In this document: in pieces, positions 42,711 through 52,694 of the stretch
Numbering within the stretch: the first letter of the stretch is position 1
Layout: each line of letters opens with the position of its first letter
Assembly (NCBI RefSeq): GCF_918698245.1
Contig: NZ_CAKKMS010000004.1
Location: 744,001 to 808,000 of the forward strand
DNA: 64,000 bases
Source: Pedobacter sp. Bi126
GTDB lineage: Bacteria; Bacteroidota; Bacteroidia; Sphingobacteriales; Sphingobacteriaceae
Direction: 5' to 3'
Translations under genes and position numbers: made by a program
Notes under the pieces: model-generated
Seen by the model: only the letters and a program-made list of their open reading frames with translations
What the model was told of the DNA's origin: nothing
Database searches by the model: none

Positions 42711-44110
42711 CCAATGCTATTAAGTTAAGGGTTTTTGGATTTTGAGATAGTTTTTTTTAGTATATTTATATACAATCAAAAAAGATACATGAGTTTAATT
42801 TCCAGCAATATTTCCAAGGAGAAACATATCGTTTCTCCTAAAAAAAACATGTGATTTTATTCAAAAAAATCCGACCCCTGCGAAGTATATTACCAAAGCA
42901 AAGTTTTTCATCAGAAAGCGCTCACTTACCTTTCCTATCGTAGTTACCTCAATTTTGAATCTATTCAAGGAATCTGTTGAGTACAATATTTCAACTCTAT
43001 TGCCCAAATTCAAAGTCAAAACAGTTACTGGGGCAGCTTTCTCACTGGCTCGTTATAAGGTCGAAATTTCATTTTTTAAGGATCTGAACAGCATACTTGT
43101 GGATTTTCATCAACGACACTATGTTAGACGTTGGAAAGGCTTTCAGTTGATCGCCGGCGATGGCTCAACGGTCTCGCTGCCTGCATCACCGGGTATAAAA
43201 AAACACTTTGGCGTTTATTCTGAAAATGAAAATGGTGCCAAAAGTTGTCTTGCCCAATTGTTTATGCTTTTTGACATCAACACAAAGACGGTATTGGCGA
43301 GTCGGATAAGCGAGATGAAGAACTCAGAGAGAACTCTTTTCAAGGATTGCCTAAACAACCTTGCTGTCAATAAGGCTATTTTTATCTTAGACAGGGGATT
43401 TGGTTACTTCAATATATTCAAGAGGCTTATCGAAGAGAAAAGTGACTTTTGTATCAGGGTTAGCTCATCGAATTCTACCTTTGCCAAACAGGTAATGAAT
43501 AATCCATCTGAGGATTTTATTACGGAGTGGCAACCAAGTTTAAGGGAAAAAAGGACCTGTGCCGAGCATGGGCAAGATTGCGAACCCATAAAAGTAAGAG
43601 TTTCGAAAATCAAACTAACAACAGGTGAGATCGAACTATTGATATCCTCACTTGAGCCTAAGAATATCAGCTTAGCAGATATTAACCAGCTTTATACGCT
43701 CAGATGGAGGATTGAAGAGGGTTTTAAAAAGCTCAAGCCCAAAATGAAACTCGAGCAGTTTGGTAGCCGTAAGCCAGAAGGCATAAACCAGGAATTTGAG
43801 GCCCATATTTTCATGATGAATCTCGTTGCTTTACTGGGGATTACCGCACAGGACAAGATTGAAAAAAACATGGATAAAAGAAGATACGGTTATATCTTCA
43901 ACTGGCAAAATGCATTCAGATTTGTTAGGAACAGCCTAATTGAGTTAGTAATGGGATCAAAACTGAAAACAATAATTAAACAGCTAATAGAGCAAATTTC
44001 TAAAACTGTAGTTGCGGTAAAGCCAACAAGAAGCTTTCCCAGAATTAAAGTTCGGCAAAATAAAAGCAGGTTGCACCAAGCATATAAATAGCTTAACTTA
44101 ATAGCATTGG
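42711..44110 (+). mobile_element. Complete IS4-family insertion sequence, 1400 bp
   Basis: Perfect 19-bp terminal inverted repeats CCAATGCTATTAAGTTAAG (42711-42729) and its complement (44092-44110) flank a transposase gene. An 8-bp direct repeat TGTCGTCA lies outside each end (42703-42710 and 44111-44118), the target-site duplication. Removing the element and one repeat joins CGGTTCGTG, TCGT and CACGAACCG into a perfect hairpin, so the element inserted in or beside its loop. The intact ends suggest a recent insertion. Confidence 0.93.
42789..44091 (+). CDS. IS4-family transposase, frame broken at an A8 run
   Basis: A DDE transposase: DGSTVSLP and ILDRGFGYFN supply the two aspartates and LYTLRWRIEEGFKKLK the YREK motif with the glutamate. 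An ATG at 42789 opens MSLISSNISKEKHIVSPKK and reaches an A8 run (42840-42847), after which that frame stops at 42852. The main frame is open from 42799 but has no ATG before the conserved core; a shift at the A8 run joins the two into a protein of about 433 residues, a normal length for the family. This may be transcriptional slippage, programmed frameshifting or a disabling indel. Confidence 0.85.
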
Positions 44111-44276
44111 TGTCGTCACGAACCGAAACATAGTAATTAGAAATACTTTTCGCATGAGGTTATACCTGCTTAGTATCTAATTAAATATAAATTGTATTTA
44201 ATTAAATGCGTTTTTATATTAGAGAAACCAAACCTGCAAGTTATATAAATAGTAATAACAAAAAATAAATGATAAC

Positions 44277-46421
44277 ATGAATAAGAAACTTAACCAATCC
44301 TTTAACCGCTTTAAAATCCTTACTTTAATAGGCACTTTGCTATTTTTTGGGAATGTTTTCGGGAACGTTCCCGAAAAGGATTTGAAGTCGCCGGATGGCA
44401 ATTTAGTCGCCAGTTTTGCTTTGGCCGAAGGGGGAGTACCTACCTATAGCTTAAAGTACAAAGGAAAAGACGTTATTAAAGCCAGCAAGCTGGGGCTTGA
44501 ACTTAAAGATGGTAAATCTTTAATGAAAGGTTTTACCATAACCGATACTAAAACCAATACTTTTAACGAAACCTGGAAACCGGTTTGGGGCGAAGTAAAA
44601 GAAATTGTAAATCATTACAACGAACTGGCGGTAACTTTAACGCAAAAAGAAACTAACCGCTATATCATTGTGCGGTTACGTTTGTTTAACGATGGTTTGG
44701 GTTTTAGATATGAATTTCCTGAACAAAAAAACTTAGATTATTTCGTAATTAAAGAAGAGAAAACCCAGTTTGCCTTAGCTGGCGATCATAAAGCTTTTTG
44801 GCTTCCTGGCGATTACGATACACAGGAATACAGTACGGTAACCTCAAACTTATCAGAAGTACGCAGTAAAATGAAAGCTGCGGTTACACCAAATGCGTCG
44901 CAAACTACTTTTTCGCCAACAGGTTTACAAACGCCTTTAATGATGAAGAGTAAAGATGGTTTGTACATCAATATCCATGAAGCGGCATTGATCAACTATT
45001 CGCTAATGTCGTTAAATCTCGACGATAAAAATATGGTTTTAGAATCGTGGCTAACGCCAGATGCAGTTGGCGATAAAGGTTATTTGCAGGCACCCTGTTT
45101 ATCGCCCTGGAGAACCATTATTGTGAGTGATAAAGCAGGTGACATTTTAACCTCAAAGCTAACCTATAACTTAAACGAGCCAACAAAATTTAAAGATGTA
45201 TCGTGGATAAAACCAACCAAGTATGTAGGTGTTTGGTGGGAAATGATTACAGGTAAAAGTACCTGGGCCTATAATGATTTAACCAGTGTGCAATTGGGCG
45301 TAACCGATTATGCCAAAACAAAACCCAATGGGAAACATGCTGCAAATACTGCACATGTAAAAGAATACATCGATTTTGCAGCTAAAAATGGATTAGATGC
45401 TGTTTTGGTTGAAGGCTGGAACGAGGGCTGGGAGGATTGGTTTGGTAAAACAAAAGATTATGTATTTGATTTTGTAACGCCCTATCCCGATTTCGATGTA
45501 AAAGAATTACACCGTTACGCCGCAAGTAAAGGTGTTAAAATGATTATGCACCATGAAACTTCTTCGTCGGTACGTAATTATGAGCGCCATTTAGATACCG
45601 CTTATAAATTTATGAAAGCCAATGGTTACGATGCCGTTAAAAGCGGTTATGTAGGCAACATAATCCCAAGGGGAGAGCATCATTATGGCCAATGGTTAAA
45701 TAATCATTACCTGTATGCCATCCAAAAAGCAGCGGAATATAAAATTATGGTGAATGCACATGAGGCTGTTCGCCCAACAGGCCTGGCGCGTACTTATCCG
45801 AACTTAATCGGAAACGAATCGGCAAGGGGAACAGAATATGAAGCTTTTGGGGGCAATAATGCCGATCATACCACTATTTTGCCCTTTACACGTTTAATAG
45901 GTGGGCCAATGGATTATACCCCAGGTATTTTCGAGACTAAAGTAAGTGTTTATAACCCTGAAAATACTTCTTTTGTGCACAGTACATTGGCCCGCCAGCT
46001 GGCACTTTACGTTACCATGTATAGTCCGCTGCAAATGGCTGCCGATTTGCCTGAAACTTATAACAAGTACATGGATGCTTTTCAGTTTATTAAAGATGTG
46101 GCGGTAGATTGGGACGATACCAAAGTTTTAGAAGCAGAACCTGGCGATTATATCACTTTTGCGCGTAAAGCGAAAGGTAAAAACAACTGGTTTGTTGGCC
46201 GCACCAATGATGAAGTGGGCCGAACATCTAAAATTGATTTTAGCTTTTTGGATCCTGGTAAAAAATATGCTGCAACCATTTATGCCGATGCAAAAGATGC
46301 CCATTACGAAACCAATCCTAAAGCCTATACCATCCGTAAAATGGAGGTAACCAGTAAAACTACATTATCGCAGTATTGTGCACCAGGTGGGGGATACGCG
46401 ATTAGTATTATGGCGAAATAA
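44277..46421 (+). CDS. Glycoside hydrolase family 97, SusB-like alpha-glucosidase
   Basis: A 714-residue secreted enzyme with a signal peptide (ILTLIGTLLFFGNVFG). The family 97 barrel motifs are IMHHETSSSVRNYERH, IMVNAHEAVRPTGLART and GNESARGTEYEAFGG. Glu427, Glu496, Glu514 and Glu520 have exactly the spacing of Glu439, Glu508, Glu526 and Glu532 of Bacteroides SusB, the base, base/calcium, calcium and acid residues. So this should be the inverting alpha-glucosidase type rather than the retaining alpha-galactosidase type. It has no SusC/D genes next to it; the IS lies 160 bases upstream. Confidence 0.92.
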   Translation: MNKKLNQSFNRFKILTLIGTLLFFGNVFGNVPEKDLKSPDGNLVASFALAEGGVPTYSLKYKGKDVIKASKLGLELKDGKSLMKGFTITDTKTNTFNETWKPVWGEVKEIVNHYNELAVTLTQKETNRYIIVRLRLFNDGLGFRYEFPEQKNLDYFVIKEEKTQFALAGDHKAFWLPGDYDTQEYSTVTSNLSEVRSKMKAAVTPNASQTTFSPTGLQTPLMMKSKDGLYINIHEAALINYSLMSLNLDDKNMVLESWLTPDAVGDKGYLQAPCLSPWRTIIVSDKAGDILTSKLTYNLNEPTKFKDVSWIKPTKYVGVWWEMITGKSTWAYNDLTSVQLGVTDYAKTKPNGKHAANTAHVKEYIDFAAKNGLDAVLVEGWNEGWEDWFGKTKDYVFDFVTPYPDFDVKELHRYAASKGVKMIMHHETSSSVRNYERHLDTAYKFMKANGYDAVKSGYVGNIIPRGEHHYGQWLNNHYLYAIQKAAEYKIMVNAHEAVRPTGLARTYPNLIGNESARGTEYEAFGGNNADHTTILPFTRLIGGPMDYTPGIFETKVSVYNPENTSFVHSTLARQLALYVTMYSPLQMAADLPETYNKYMDAFQFIKDVAVDWDDTKVLEAEPGDYITFARKAKGKNNWFVGRTNDEVGRTSKIDFSFLDPGKKYAATIYADAKDAHYETNPKAYTIRKMEVTSKTTLSQYCAPGGGYAISIMAK

Positions 46422-46468
46422 GTTAAGTTAGTGAATGTCAGTGTTGCCAGCTGACACTCTTCTCTTCT

Positions 46469-46495
46469 AGTCGCAGCCCCCGCTGCGACTTTTTT
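46469..46495 (+). terminator. Intrinsic terminator after the GH97 gene
   Basis: AGTCGCAG and CTGCGACT around CCCCCG, followed by T6. The rest of the 481-base gap 46422-46902 has fragments of dispersed repeats (GCCACGGATGTACACAGATAAA; CAGTCGAAATGACG) and no gene. Confidence 0.8.
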
Positions 46496-46902
46496 ATTGT
46501 TTTTTTGCCACGGATGTACACAGATAAATACGGATTAAAATTTATTTCAATATCTATCATGTTAGTCAGATTCTGAGCTGATCTACCAGTGACAGGTTTA
46601 GAAAATCAGTCGAAATGACGATCCTACAGGCCTGTCATCACCCTTCCTTTGTTTTTTTAAAACTAACCTCTCAGGATGATGGCCCTAGTAGAGTTCTTTC
46701 CCGCAGATCTTACTGATAGTCGCAAAAAAAAACAATTAATTTGCGTTAATCATCTTAAACCTGCGGGACTGTTTTTGTAATTGGCAGTTAATTGTGCTGA
46801 GTTATCTTAACAGATCATAACAGCTGACTGCAGGAAAATATCTTATTTTATAATATCTTAGCAAAGACATTAAAACCAAGCAATTCTTAACAAAATATTA
46901 CT

Positions 46903-47379
46903 ATGCCCAGAACCAAAAACCATATCGAACTTCAATTTTTAAGTGAACCCTCTGATGTTAATTATGGAGGTAAGGTACATGGTGGGATGATGATGAAATG
47001 GATCGATCAGGCTGCTTTTGCCTGTGCTTTACAGTGGAGCCAGACTTATTGTGTAACAGTTTATGTTGGGGGAATCCGTTTTTTTCATCCTGTTCATATC
47101 GGGCACTTGGTTAAAATGGAAGCACGCATTATTTACACGGGTAAAACCAGTATGCATATTGCCGTTGATGCTTTTTCAAAACCAGTAGGGCAAACCGATT
47201 TTGTTAAGAATACACACTGTATTATTGTTTTTGTTGCGGTAGACGACGATGGCCAGCCAAAAGGAATCCCAGCCTTTAAGCCAAAAACCGAAAAAGAAAT
47301 TGCCATGCATGGCTACGCCATTAAATTAATGGAACTGCGTAAAAGCATTGATAAAGAAATGGAACCGTATATTGTGTAA
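46903..47379 (+). CDS. Acyl-CoA thioesterase (hotdog fold)
   Basis: A 158-residue hotdog-fold protein of the YciA/BACH type: VNYGGKVHGGMMMKWIDQAAFACALQWS with the catalytic acid in the helix, then YVGGIRFFHPVHIGHLVKMEARIIYTGKTSMHIAVDAF. It hydrolyses acyl-CoA thioesters in studied relatives. Monocistronic. Confidence 0.87.
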   Translation: MPRTKNHIELQFLSEPSDVNYGGKVHGGMMMKWIDQAAFACALQWSQTYCVTVYVGGIRFFHPVHIGHLVKMEARIIYTGKTSMHIAVDAFSKPVGQTDFVKNTHCIIVFVAVDDDGQPKGIPAFKPKTEKEIAMHGYAIKLMELRKSIDKEMEPYIV

Positions 47380-47413
47380 GCGTGAGGCGTTGAGCGGTTG
47401 GCGATTCAGCTTA

Positions 47414-47526
47414 ACCACAGAGAAAACAGAGGGTAGGCCACGGAGCACACCGAGTTAAGCGCATAGCTATTGTATTTGTTTTATACTCTGTGTACCTCAG
47501 TGCAAAACTCGGTGTCCTCTGTGGTA
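47414..47526. repeat. CCACAGAG/CTCTGTGG inverted repeat
   Basis: ACCACAGAGAAAACAGAG at one end faces CGGTGTCCTCTGTGGT at the other, with CACACCGAG and CTCAGTGCAAAACTCGG between them. It lies between convergent genes. Related degenerate text occurs at 5100-5180 and 12700-12745. Confidence 0.65.
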
Positions 47527-47540
47527 AAAAAAAGCGGAAT

Positions 47541-49292
47541 CTATTCTACAATCGGCAAGCTGAAACAAAACTTACTGCCTTCGCCAATGGCGCTTACCAC
47601 CCATATTTTTCCGTTTTCGGCTTCAATAAAATCTTTAGAAATGGCGAGGCCCAATCCGGAGCCCGATTTATTCTGTCCATCGGTTGGTACCTGAAAGTAC
47701 CTGTCGAATAATCTTTTCTGGTATTTTTCGTCAATGCCTTTTCCAAAATCGCGCACAGAAAATTCGATAAACTTGTCTTTTTGGAAAACATCGATGATTA
47801 CCTTCGATTTTTCTGCACTGTACCGCAATGCATTAGATAAAAAGTTAACCAGTACCCAGGCTGTTTTCTGGATATCGGCATTCACATCCCGCAAGTTCTG
47901 GTTGCAGTTAAGTACCAGTTGAATCGATTTTTGTTCGGCCTGAAATTTAACAGCATCAACGGCATAACTTACAATTTCTTCTGGTTTGGTTATGGCAAAA
48001 GTGAGTTTTAAATTACCGGTTTCTACTTGCGAAAGATCTAAAAGTTCGCTGGTGATTTTTAGCAGTCTGTCGCTATCTTCTTTGATATGGTTGAGCAGTT
48101 CATGCTGTTCTTCATTCATGGCACCCACACGCTCATCGTTTAGCAATTTCAAACTCATTTTGATAGATGATAGGGGTGTTTTTAACTCGTGCGAAACTGT
48201 AGCGATAAAATTTGTTTTGGCTTCATCGAGCTCTTTAAACTGCGTAATATTTTTTAACGTGTAAACGCTTCCTGCAGATTTAGAAGAGGCAATTAAAGTG
48301 TTTTCATCCTGTTCTTCATAATTTGGGATGATGATTTCGCGGTTTTCCAACAGGAAATAAGATTCCTTATCATCAGCATAAATTTTTAGGGTATTATCAT
48401 TGGTTTCGGGTTTAATAATCCGTTTAAGCAGCTCGTTCTTTTGCATCAGTTCGGCCACGTTCTGGCCAATAACCTTATCTTCATCAAGGCTCATCAGTTT
48501 TGCCGCCAGATGATTTAGAAAGAGTACTTCACCTTTTTCATTTAGGCCGATTATGGCATCCTGCATTTGTGCAATAATGGCTTCAATACGTGATTTTTCG
48601 GATTTAATTTTAGATAAGTTGCTGTTTTCCCATTCGTTTAGTTTAACCACCATTCCGTTAAAGGAATCTGCCAGTTCTGTAAACTCATCTTCGTTTTCGA
48701 AATGCAGGCGCTGTTTATAATTTTTACGACTGATCTGTTTAATCGCTGCACCAAATTCGGCAAGGGGGTTGGCTACAAAACCTGGAAAGTTTACAATGAA
48801 CGTAAAGAGGATAATAAAACTCAGGGTAGCGGCAATCATGATGTAGAGGTTTGCCCTAGATGAGGTTTCATTGGCCAATTCATTCTTATCGTAAATGGCC
48901 TTCATGTTTACCTGTTCGATATTTTGTAGTGCAACGCGCAAATTTTTAATGCTATTTTCTTTAATGCTTAACGATTGTGGACCGTTTAGCATGGCAAAAG
49001 CCGTTTCCAATTTCTGGAAAGCCACTTTTTCGCCGGGTTCGGTAATGTTTAACCCTTCGTTTTTTAAGTTTTCCTTAAATACAGCCAGTTGAGTACTGCT
49101 TAATGGAAATTGGTTCTGATCGATTACATTGCGCATAGCAGCAACGTATTTCAGTGATTTGTAGTTGTCTTTAAGGATTGCCTTCGATTTATCTGAAAGC
49201 TCGTTTAAGAAAAAGAGCGCGATTAATCCGAAGGACAAAACAAGTATAAAGAGAAACCCGAATCCGAGGCGGAGCTTGGTTTTTATTTTCAT
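47541..49292 (-). CDS. Orphan HAMP/PAS sensor histidine kinase
   Basis: A 583-residue kinase: a membrane segment (about 9-29), a periplasmic helical domain (about 30-148), a second membrane segment (about 150-170), a HAMP region (ANPLAEFGAAIKQISRKNYKQRL), a PAS domain (about 235-350; IIAQMQDAIIGLNEKGEVLFLNHLAAKLM), then H-box FIATVSHELKTPLSSIKMS (His368), NFLSNALRYS, VRDFGKGID and GSGLGLAISK. No response regulator is adjacent. The signal is unknown. Confidence 0.9.
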   Translation of the reverse strand: MKIKTKLRLGFGFLFILVLSFGLIALFFLNELSDKSKAILKDNYKSLKYVAAMRNVIDQNQFPLSSTQLAVFKENLKNEGLNITEPGEKVAFQKLETAFAMLNGPQSLSIKENSIKNLRVALQNIEQVNMKAIYDKNELANETSSRANLYIMIAATLSFIILFTFIVNFPGFVANPLAEFGAAIKQISRKNYKQRLHFENEDEFTELADSFNGMVVKLNEWENSNLSKIKSEKSRIEAIIAQMQDAIIGLNEKGEVLFLNHLAAKLMSLDEDKVIGQNVAELMQKNELLKRIIKPETNDNTLKIYADDKESYFLLENREIIIPNYEEQDENTLIASSKSAGSVYTLKNITQFKELDEAKTNFIATVSHELKTPLSSIKMSLKLLNDERVGAMNEEQHELLNHIKEDSDRLLKITSELLDLSQVETGNLKLTFAITKPEEIVSYAVDAVKFQAEQKSIQLVLNCNQNLRDVNADIQKTAWVLVNFLSNALRYSAEKSKVIIDVFQKDKFIEFSVRDFGKGIDEKYQKRLFDRYFQVPTDGQNKSGSGLGLAISKDFIEAENGKIWVVSAIGEGSKFCFSLPIVE

Positions 49293-50272
49293 CTGTTTAT
49301 GTTTTTTTTTAATGGTGATGAAGCTATCATGATTTGCTTATTTTATTGTGTGATATTTGAAAATCATTGATGGTTTCATGACTTTTTTGTTTAACCGCAA
49401 AGGCGGAGAGATTTTCGCTATTAATGCAAAGCAATTTCTCTCTTTTTTTTGTAAAAATAGGTTATATTAAATCTGTTTCCTGATTAACTAAATTATATAA
49501 CCAAGGTTAAATAAATAGTTATTCATTTAGCCTGTAGTCAATAGCTATGCCAGTAGATTGGGTTATTGTTTAAGTTGTTGTTTTATAGTATTTTATGGTG
49601 TTTCTAAAAATGTTTTAAGCAAAAAACCTTTTCATTTTGGAAGGGTTTTTATCATTTTGAACCATTGCTTCTGGAGGTTTAATGCGCTGTTCTACGTTTC
49701 TAGACCTGATTGCAAAGGAAAGCCCGCAGCGCAGAGAGGACTTGCAACAGAAAGCAGGAGTGACGCTATATGAAACACAGGGTTTGCTTTTCAAAAAAAG
49801 AATAGAGTTTGTTTTTTCGGAAAGCAGGTTTGGTAACATTTAGGCTGGTGCAGCCCCGCTGTCCGCTTTACTGCGTGCCGCTTCCCATCAGGTTTAGGTG
49901 GCGCGGCCGGTAATAAGATTTGGGGCTGTAGGGTGCAGAAAATGAAAATTTAATTTAGACTGAACGATTTTTAAGGTTATGGCGCTGCCTTTTGTTCCCT
50001 AAACCTGATTGCAATGGAAAGCCCGTAAGCGAGGTATCCCGATTCATCGGGGCGGACTTGGAATGAAAAGCGGGGCTGACGCTCCTATGAAATGCAGGCT
50101 GGGCTTTCCAAAAGAAGAATAGAGCTCTATTTTTTTTGAAAGCAGGTTTGGTAACATTTAGGCTGGTGCAATCCCGCTGTACGCTTTACTGCGTGCCGCT
50201 TCCATCAGGTTTAGGTGGCGCGGTCTGTACCGTGATTTAGGGTTGCAGGATGCAGGAAAAAATGAATGACGA
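49293..50272. repeat. Non-coding 980-base gap with two dispersed elements
   Basis: Two related elements lie about 300 bases apart (about 49684-49912 and 49982-50228). Each starts with (C)TARACCTGATTGCA and GGAAAGCCCG, has AGCAGGTTTGGTAACATTTAGGCTG inside and ends with ATCAGGTTTAGGTGGCGCGG, so the ends are inverted repeats (TAAACCTGAT/ATCAGGTTTA). Earlier parts hold plus-strand terminator-like hairpins (GAGAGATTTT.../AATTTCTCTC before T8 near 49448; AAAACCTTTTC/GGAAGGGTTTTT near 49650). No gene is visible. Confidence 0.75.
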
Positions 50273-50794
50273 TTAGAATTTGATAAACTTATCTATCTGC
50301 TCGTTTGTAAACTTAATCGTATCTGGATGATTGAAATTACCTTCGGCATCTAACTCGGTTTTAATATTAGGAATGTGCAAACGTAAGGGTAAAATATGCA
50401 GATGAATATAATGACAAACGCCTGTGAAATGATCTACACCGCGGATATTACCATATTTACCAGAAGAAATTCCGACTAAAGCGGCCTTTTTATCATAAAA
50501 GCTATCGGGGAAATTACAGGCATCTATTAACACTTTTAACACCCCTGGGTAGCTTCCATTGTACTCTGGCATGATAAATAAAAACTTTTCAGTGTTATTA
50601 ATCATGTTCTGGATTTCTTGAAAAGCTGCTGATCGTTTGCCATACATATCCGTATTCAAAACATCTATAGGCAGGTGCTCCAGGCTGAACAAACTGGCAT
50701 CGGCTCCTTTTTCTTTTAGTTGCCTTTGGTAATATTTAGCAACTTTTAGCGTATTGCTATTGGGCCTGTTGGTAGCGGCTATAATTGTGATCAT
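50273..50794 (-). CDS. NADPH-dependent FMN reductase-like protein
   Basis: A 173-residue flavodoxin-fold reductase. The FMN phosphate loop is IIAATNRPNSNTLKVA, and FLFIMPEYNGSYPGVLKVLIDACNF is the second FMN-binding motif with the conserved PEYNGS. Studied members reduce FMN, quinones, chromate or azo dyes; the substrate here is unknown. Monocistronic. Confidence 0.88.
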   Translation of the reverse strand: MITIIAATNRPNSNTLKVAKYYQRQLKEKGADASLFSLEHLPIDVLNTDMYGKRSAAFQEIQNMINNTEKFLFIMPEYNGSYPGVLKVLIDACNFPDSFYDKKAALVGISSGKYGNIRGVDHFTGVCHYIHLHILPLRLHIPNIKTELDAEGNFNHPDTIKFTNEQIDKFIKF

Positions 50795-50974
50795 GGATAA
50801 TTGTTAATAAGATGTGTAAAACCCAAACACGCTTCTTGCTAAAATTGCCATATAGTTTGTATCTTAGCTGATTGTGAAAAAGGCCGTAAACAACGCAAAA
50901 ATAGAACTTTTTGCCAATTAAAACGCATAAATAACACAGCCCAAATAAACGTTAAGTAAATTTCGGATACATAG

Positions 50975-51778
50975 ATGAGCAAAATTATTGCATTAGCAAA
51001 TCAAAAAGGTGGTGTTGGTAAAACAACTTCATCTATAAACCTGGCTGCGAGTTTGGCCGTATTAGAATACAAAACTTTACTGGTTGATGCTGATCCTCAG
51101 GCAAATTCGACTTCAGGAATCGGTTTCGATCCCCGGAATATTAAAGATAGTATTTATGAGTGTATCATTAATGATATCGATCCTTTACAGGCCATCCAAA
51201 AAACGGATACACCAAATTTAGATTTACTGCCCGCTCACATCGATCTGGTTGGTGCAGAAATCGAGATGATTAACCTGAACAACCGCGAGTACAAAATGAA
51301 AGCGGTTTTGGAGAAAATTAAAGATCAGTATGATTTTATTATCATCGATTGTTCACCATCTTTAGGTTTAATCACCATCAATGCTTTAACAGCGGCCGAT
51401 TCGGTTATTATTCCTGTTCAGTGTGAGTATTTCGCGCTAGAAGGTTTGGGTAAGTTATTAAATACTATAAAAATTGTTCAGAACCGTTTAAACCCTGATC
51501 TGGAAATTGAAGGTATTTTACTTACCATGTACGATGTGCGTTTACGTTTATCAAACCAGGTGGTAGAAGAGGTGAGAACACATTTCCACGAACTGGTTTT
51601 CGATACCATTATTCAGCGTAATACACGTTTAAGTGAAGCACCTAGTTATGGCGTTTCGGTAATTATGCACGATGCCAATTGCAAAGGTGCCATTAACTAC
51701 CTTAATCTTGCGCGCGAAATTGTAAAGAAAAACGGCCTTCTAAAGGAAGAAGAAAACATAGGAACAGCAACTTTATAA
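50975..51778 (+). CDS. parA: Chromosome partitioning ATPase ParA/Soj
   Basis: A 267-residue Walker-type ATPase with the deviant Walker A KGGVGKTTSSINLAA, DADPQANSTSG, and FIIIDCSPSLG. It works with ParB to position and segregate chromosome origins. parB follows by 7 bases. No parS-like TGTTTCACGTGAAACA site was seen in the window. Confidence 0.95.
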   Translation: MSKIIALANQKGGVGKTTSSINLAASLAVLEYKTLLVDADPQANSTSGIGFDPRNIKDSIYECIINDIDPLQAIQKTDTPNLDLLPAHIDLVGAEIEMINLNNREYKMKAVLEKIKDQYDFIIIDCSPSLGLITINALTAADSVIIPVQCEYFALEGLGKLLNTIKIVQNRLNPDLEIEGILLTMYDVRLRLSNQVVEEVRTHFHELVFDTIIQRNTRLSEAPSYGVSVIMHDANCKGAINYLNLAREIVKKNGLLKEEENIGTATL

Positions 51779-51785
51779 ACTATAG

Positions 51786-52694
51786 ATGACATCTTTTCAG
51801 CGAAAAACAGGTTTAGGAAGAGGGTTAAGTGCGCTTTTAGATGATAGCGAATCTTCTCATCCGCCAAAACAGCAGGTAAATGCTGTGAGCGAAACCGAGC
51901 AGATTGGCAATATCAGTCACGTAAGTTTAACTGAAGTTGAAACCAATCCATACCAGCCACGTACCGAATTTGACCAGGTAGCTTTAAACGAGCTTGCCGA
52001 TTCGATTAAGATACAAGGTTTAATACAACCGATTACGGTTAGAAAACTTGGCGCCAACAAATACCAGCTCATTTCTGGTGAACGTAGGTTCAGGGCTTCG
52101 AAACTAGCTGGTTTAACACAGATTCCTGCTTACATCCGCAGTGCCAACGACCAACAGATGTTGGAAATGGCCTTGATCGAAAATATTCAGCGCGAAAATT
52201 TAAATGCCATTGAGGTGGCCTTGAGTTTCCAGCGGATGATTGACGAGGTAGGCTTAAAACAAGAGCAATTAGGCGAACGTGTAGGCAAAAACCGTACAAC
52301 GGTTACCAATTACCTGCGTTTGTTAAAACTTCCGCCAGCTATTCAGGCTTCCATCCGAGATCAGAAAATTAGCATGGGGCATGCAAGAGCCTTAATTAAT
52401 GTTGATGGTGTTGACAAACAATTGTTTATCCACCAGGAAATTTTAGAAAAAGGATTATCGGTACGTAAGGTAGAAGAACTTGTACGTAATTTGCAGCATG
52501 TACCTTTAAAAGGCAGCGAAAAATCGAAAGAAAAAGCTGTTTCTTTTCAATATCAAAAATTACAGGACGATCTGGCCTCTAAATTTGCTACCCGCGTAAA
52601 GTTAAAAGTAAGTCAGAACGGTAAAGGCGCTATAGAAATACCTTTTATGAGTGATGACGACTTAAACCGAATTTTAGAGTTATTAGACTGGTAA
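51786..52694 (+). CDS. parB: Chromosome partitioning protein ParB/Spo0J
   Basis: A 302-residue CTP-dependent DNA clamp: N-terminal NPYQPRTEFD, the GERRFRASKLAGL motif, a helix-turn-helix (EQLGERVGKNRTTVTNYLRLLKLP) and a C-terminal dimerisation domain. The stop overlaps the next gene start as TAATG. Confidence 0.95.
   Translation: MTSFQRKTGLGRGLSALLDDSESSHPPKQQVNAVSETEQIGNISHVSLTEVETNPYQPRTEFDQVALNELADSIKIQGLIQPITVRKLGANKYQLISGERRFRASKLAGLTQIPAYIRSANDQQMLEMALIENIQRENLNAIEVALSFQRMIDEVGLKQEQLGERVGKNRTTVTNYLRLLKLPPAIQASIRDQKISMGHARALINVDGVDKQLFIHQEILEKGLSVRKVEELVRNLQHVPLKGSEKSKEKAVSFQYQKLQDDLASKFATRVKLKVSQNGKGAIEIPFMSDDDLNRILELLDW

Noticed and set aside
47470..47711. Plus-strand ORFs opposite the histidine kinase 3' end
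   Set aside because: They are antisense to conserved kinase motifs and begin in an inverted repeat.
50795..50974. parS site or replication origin near parA
   Set aside because: No TGTTTCACGTGAAACA-like sequence or cluster of DnaA boxes was seen, although parAB are present.
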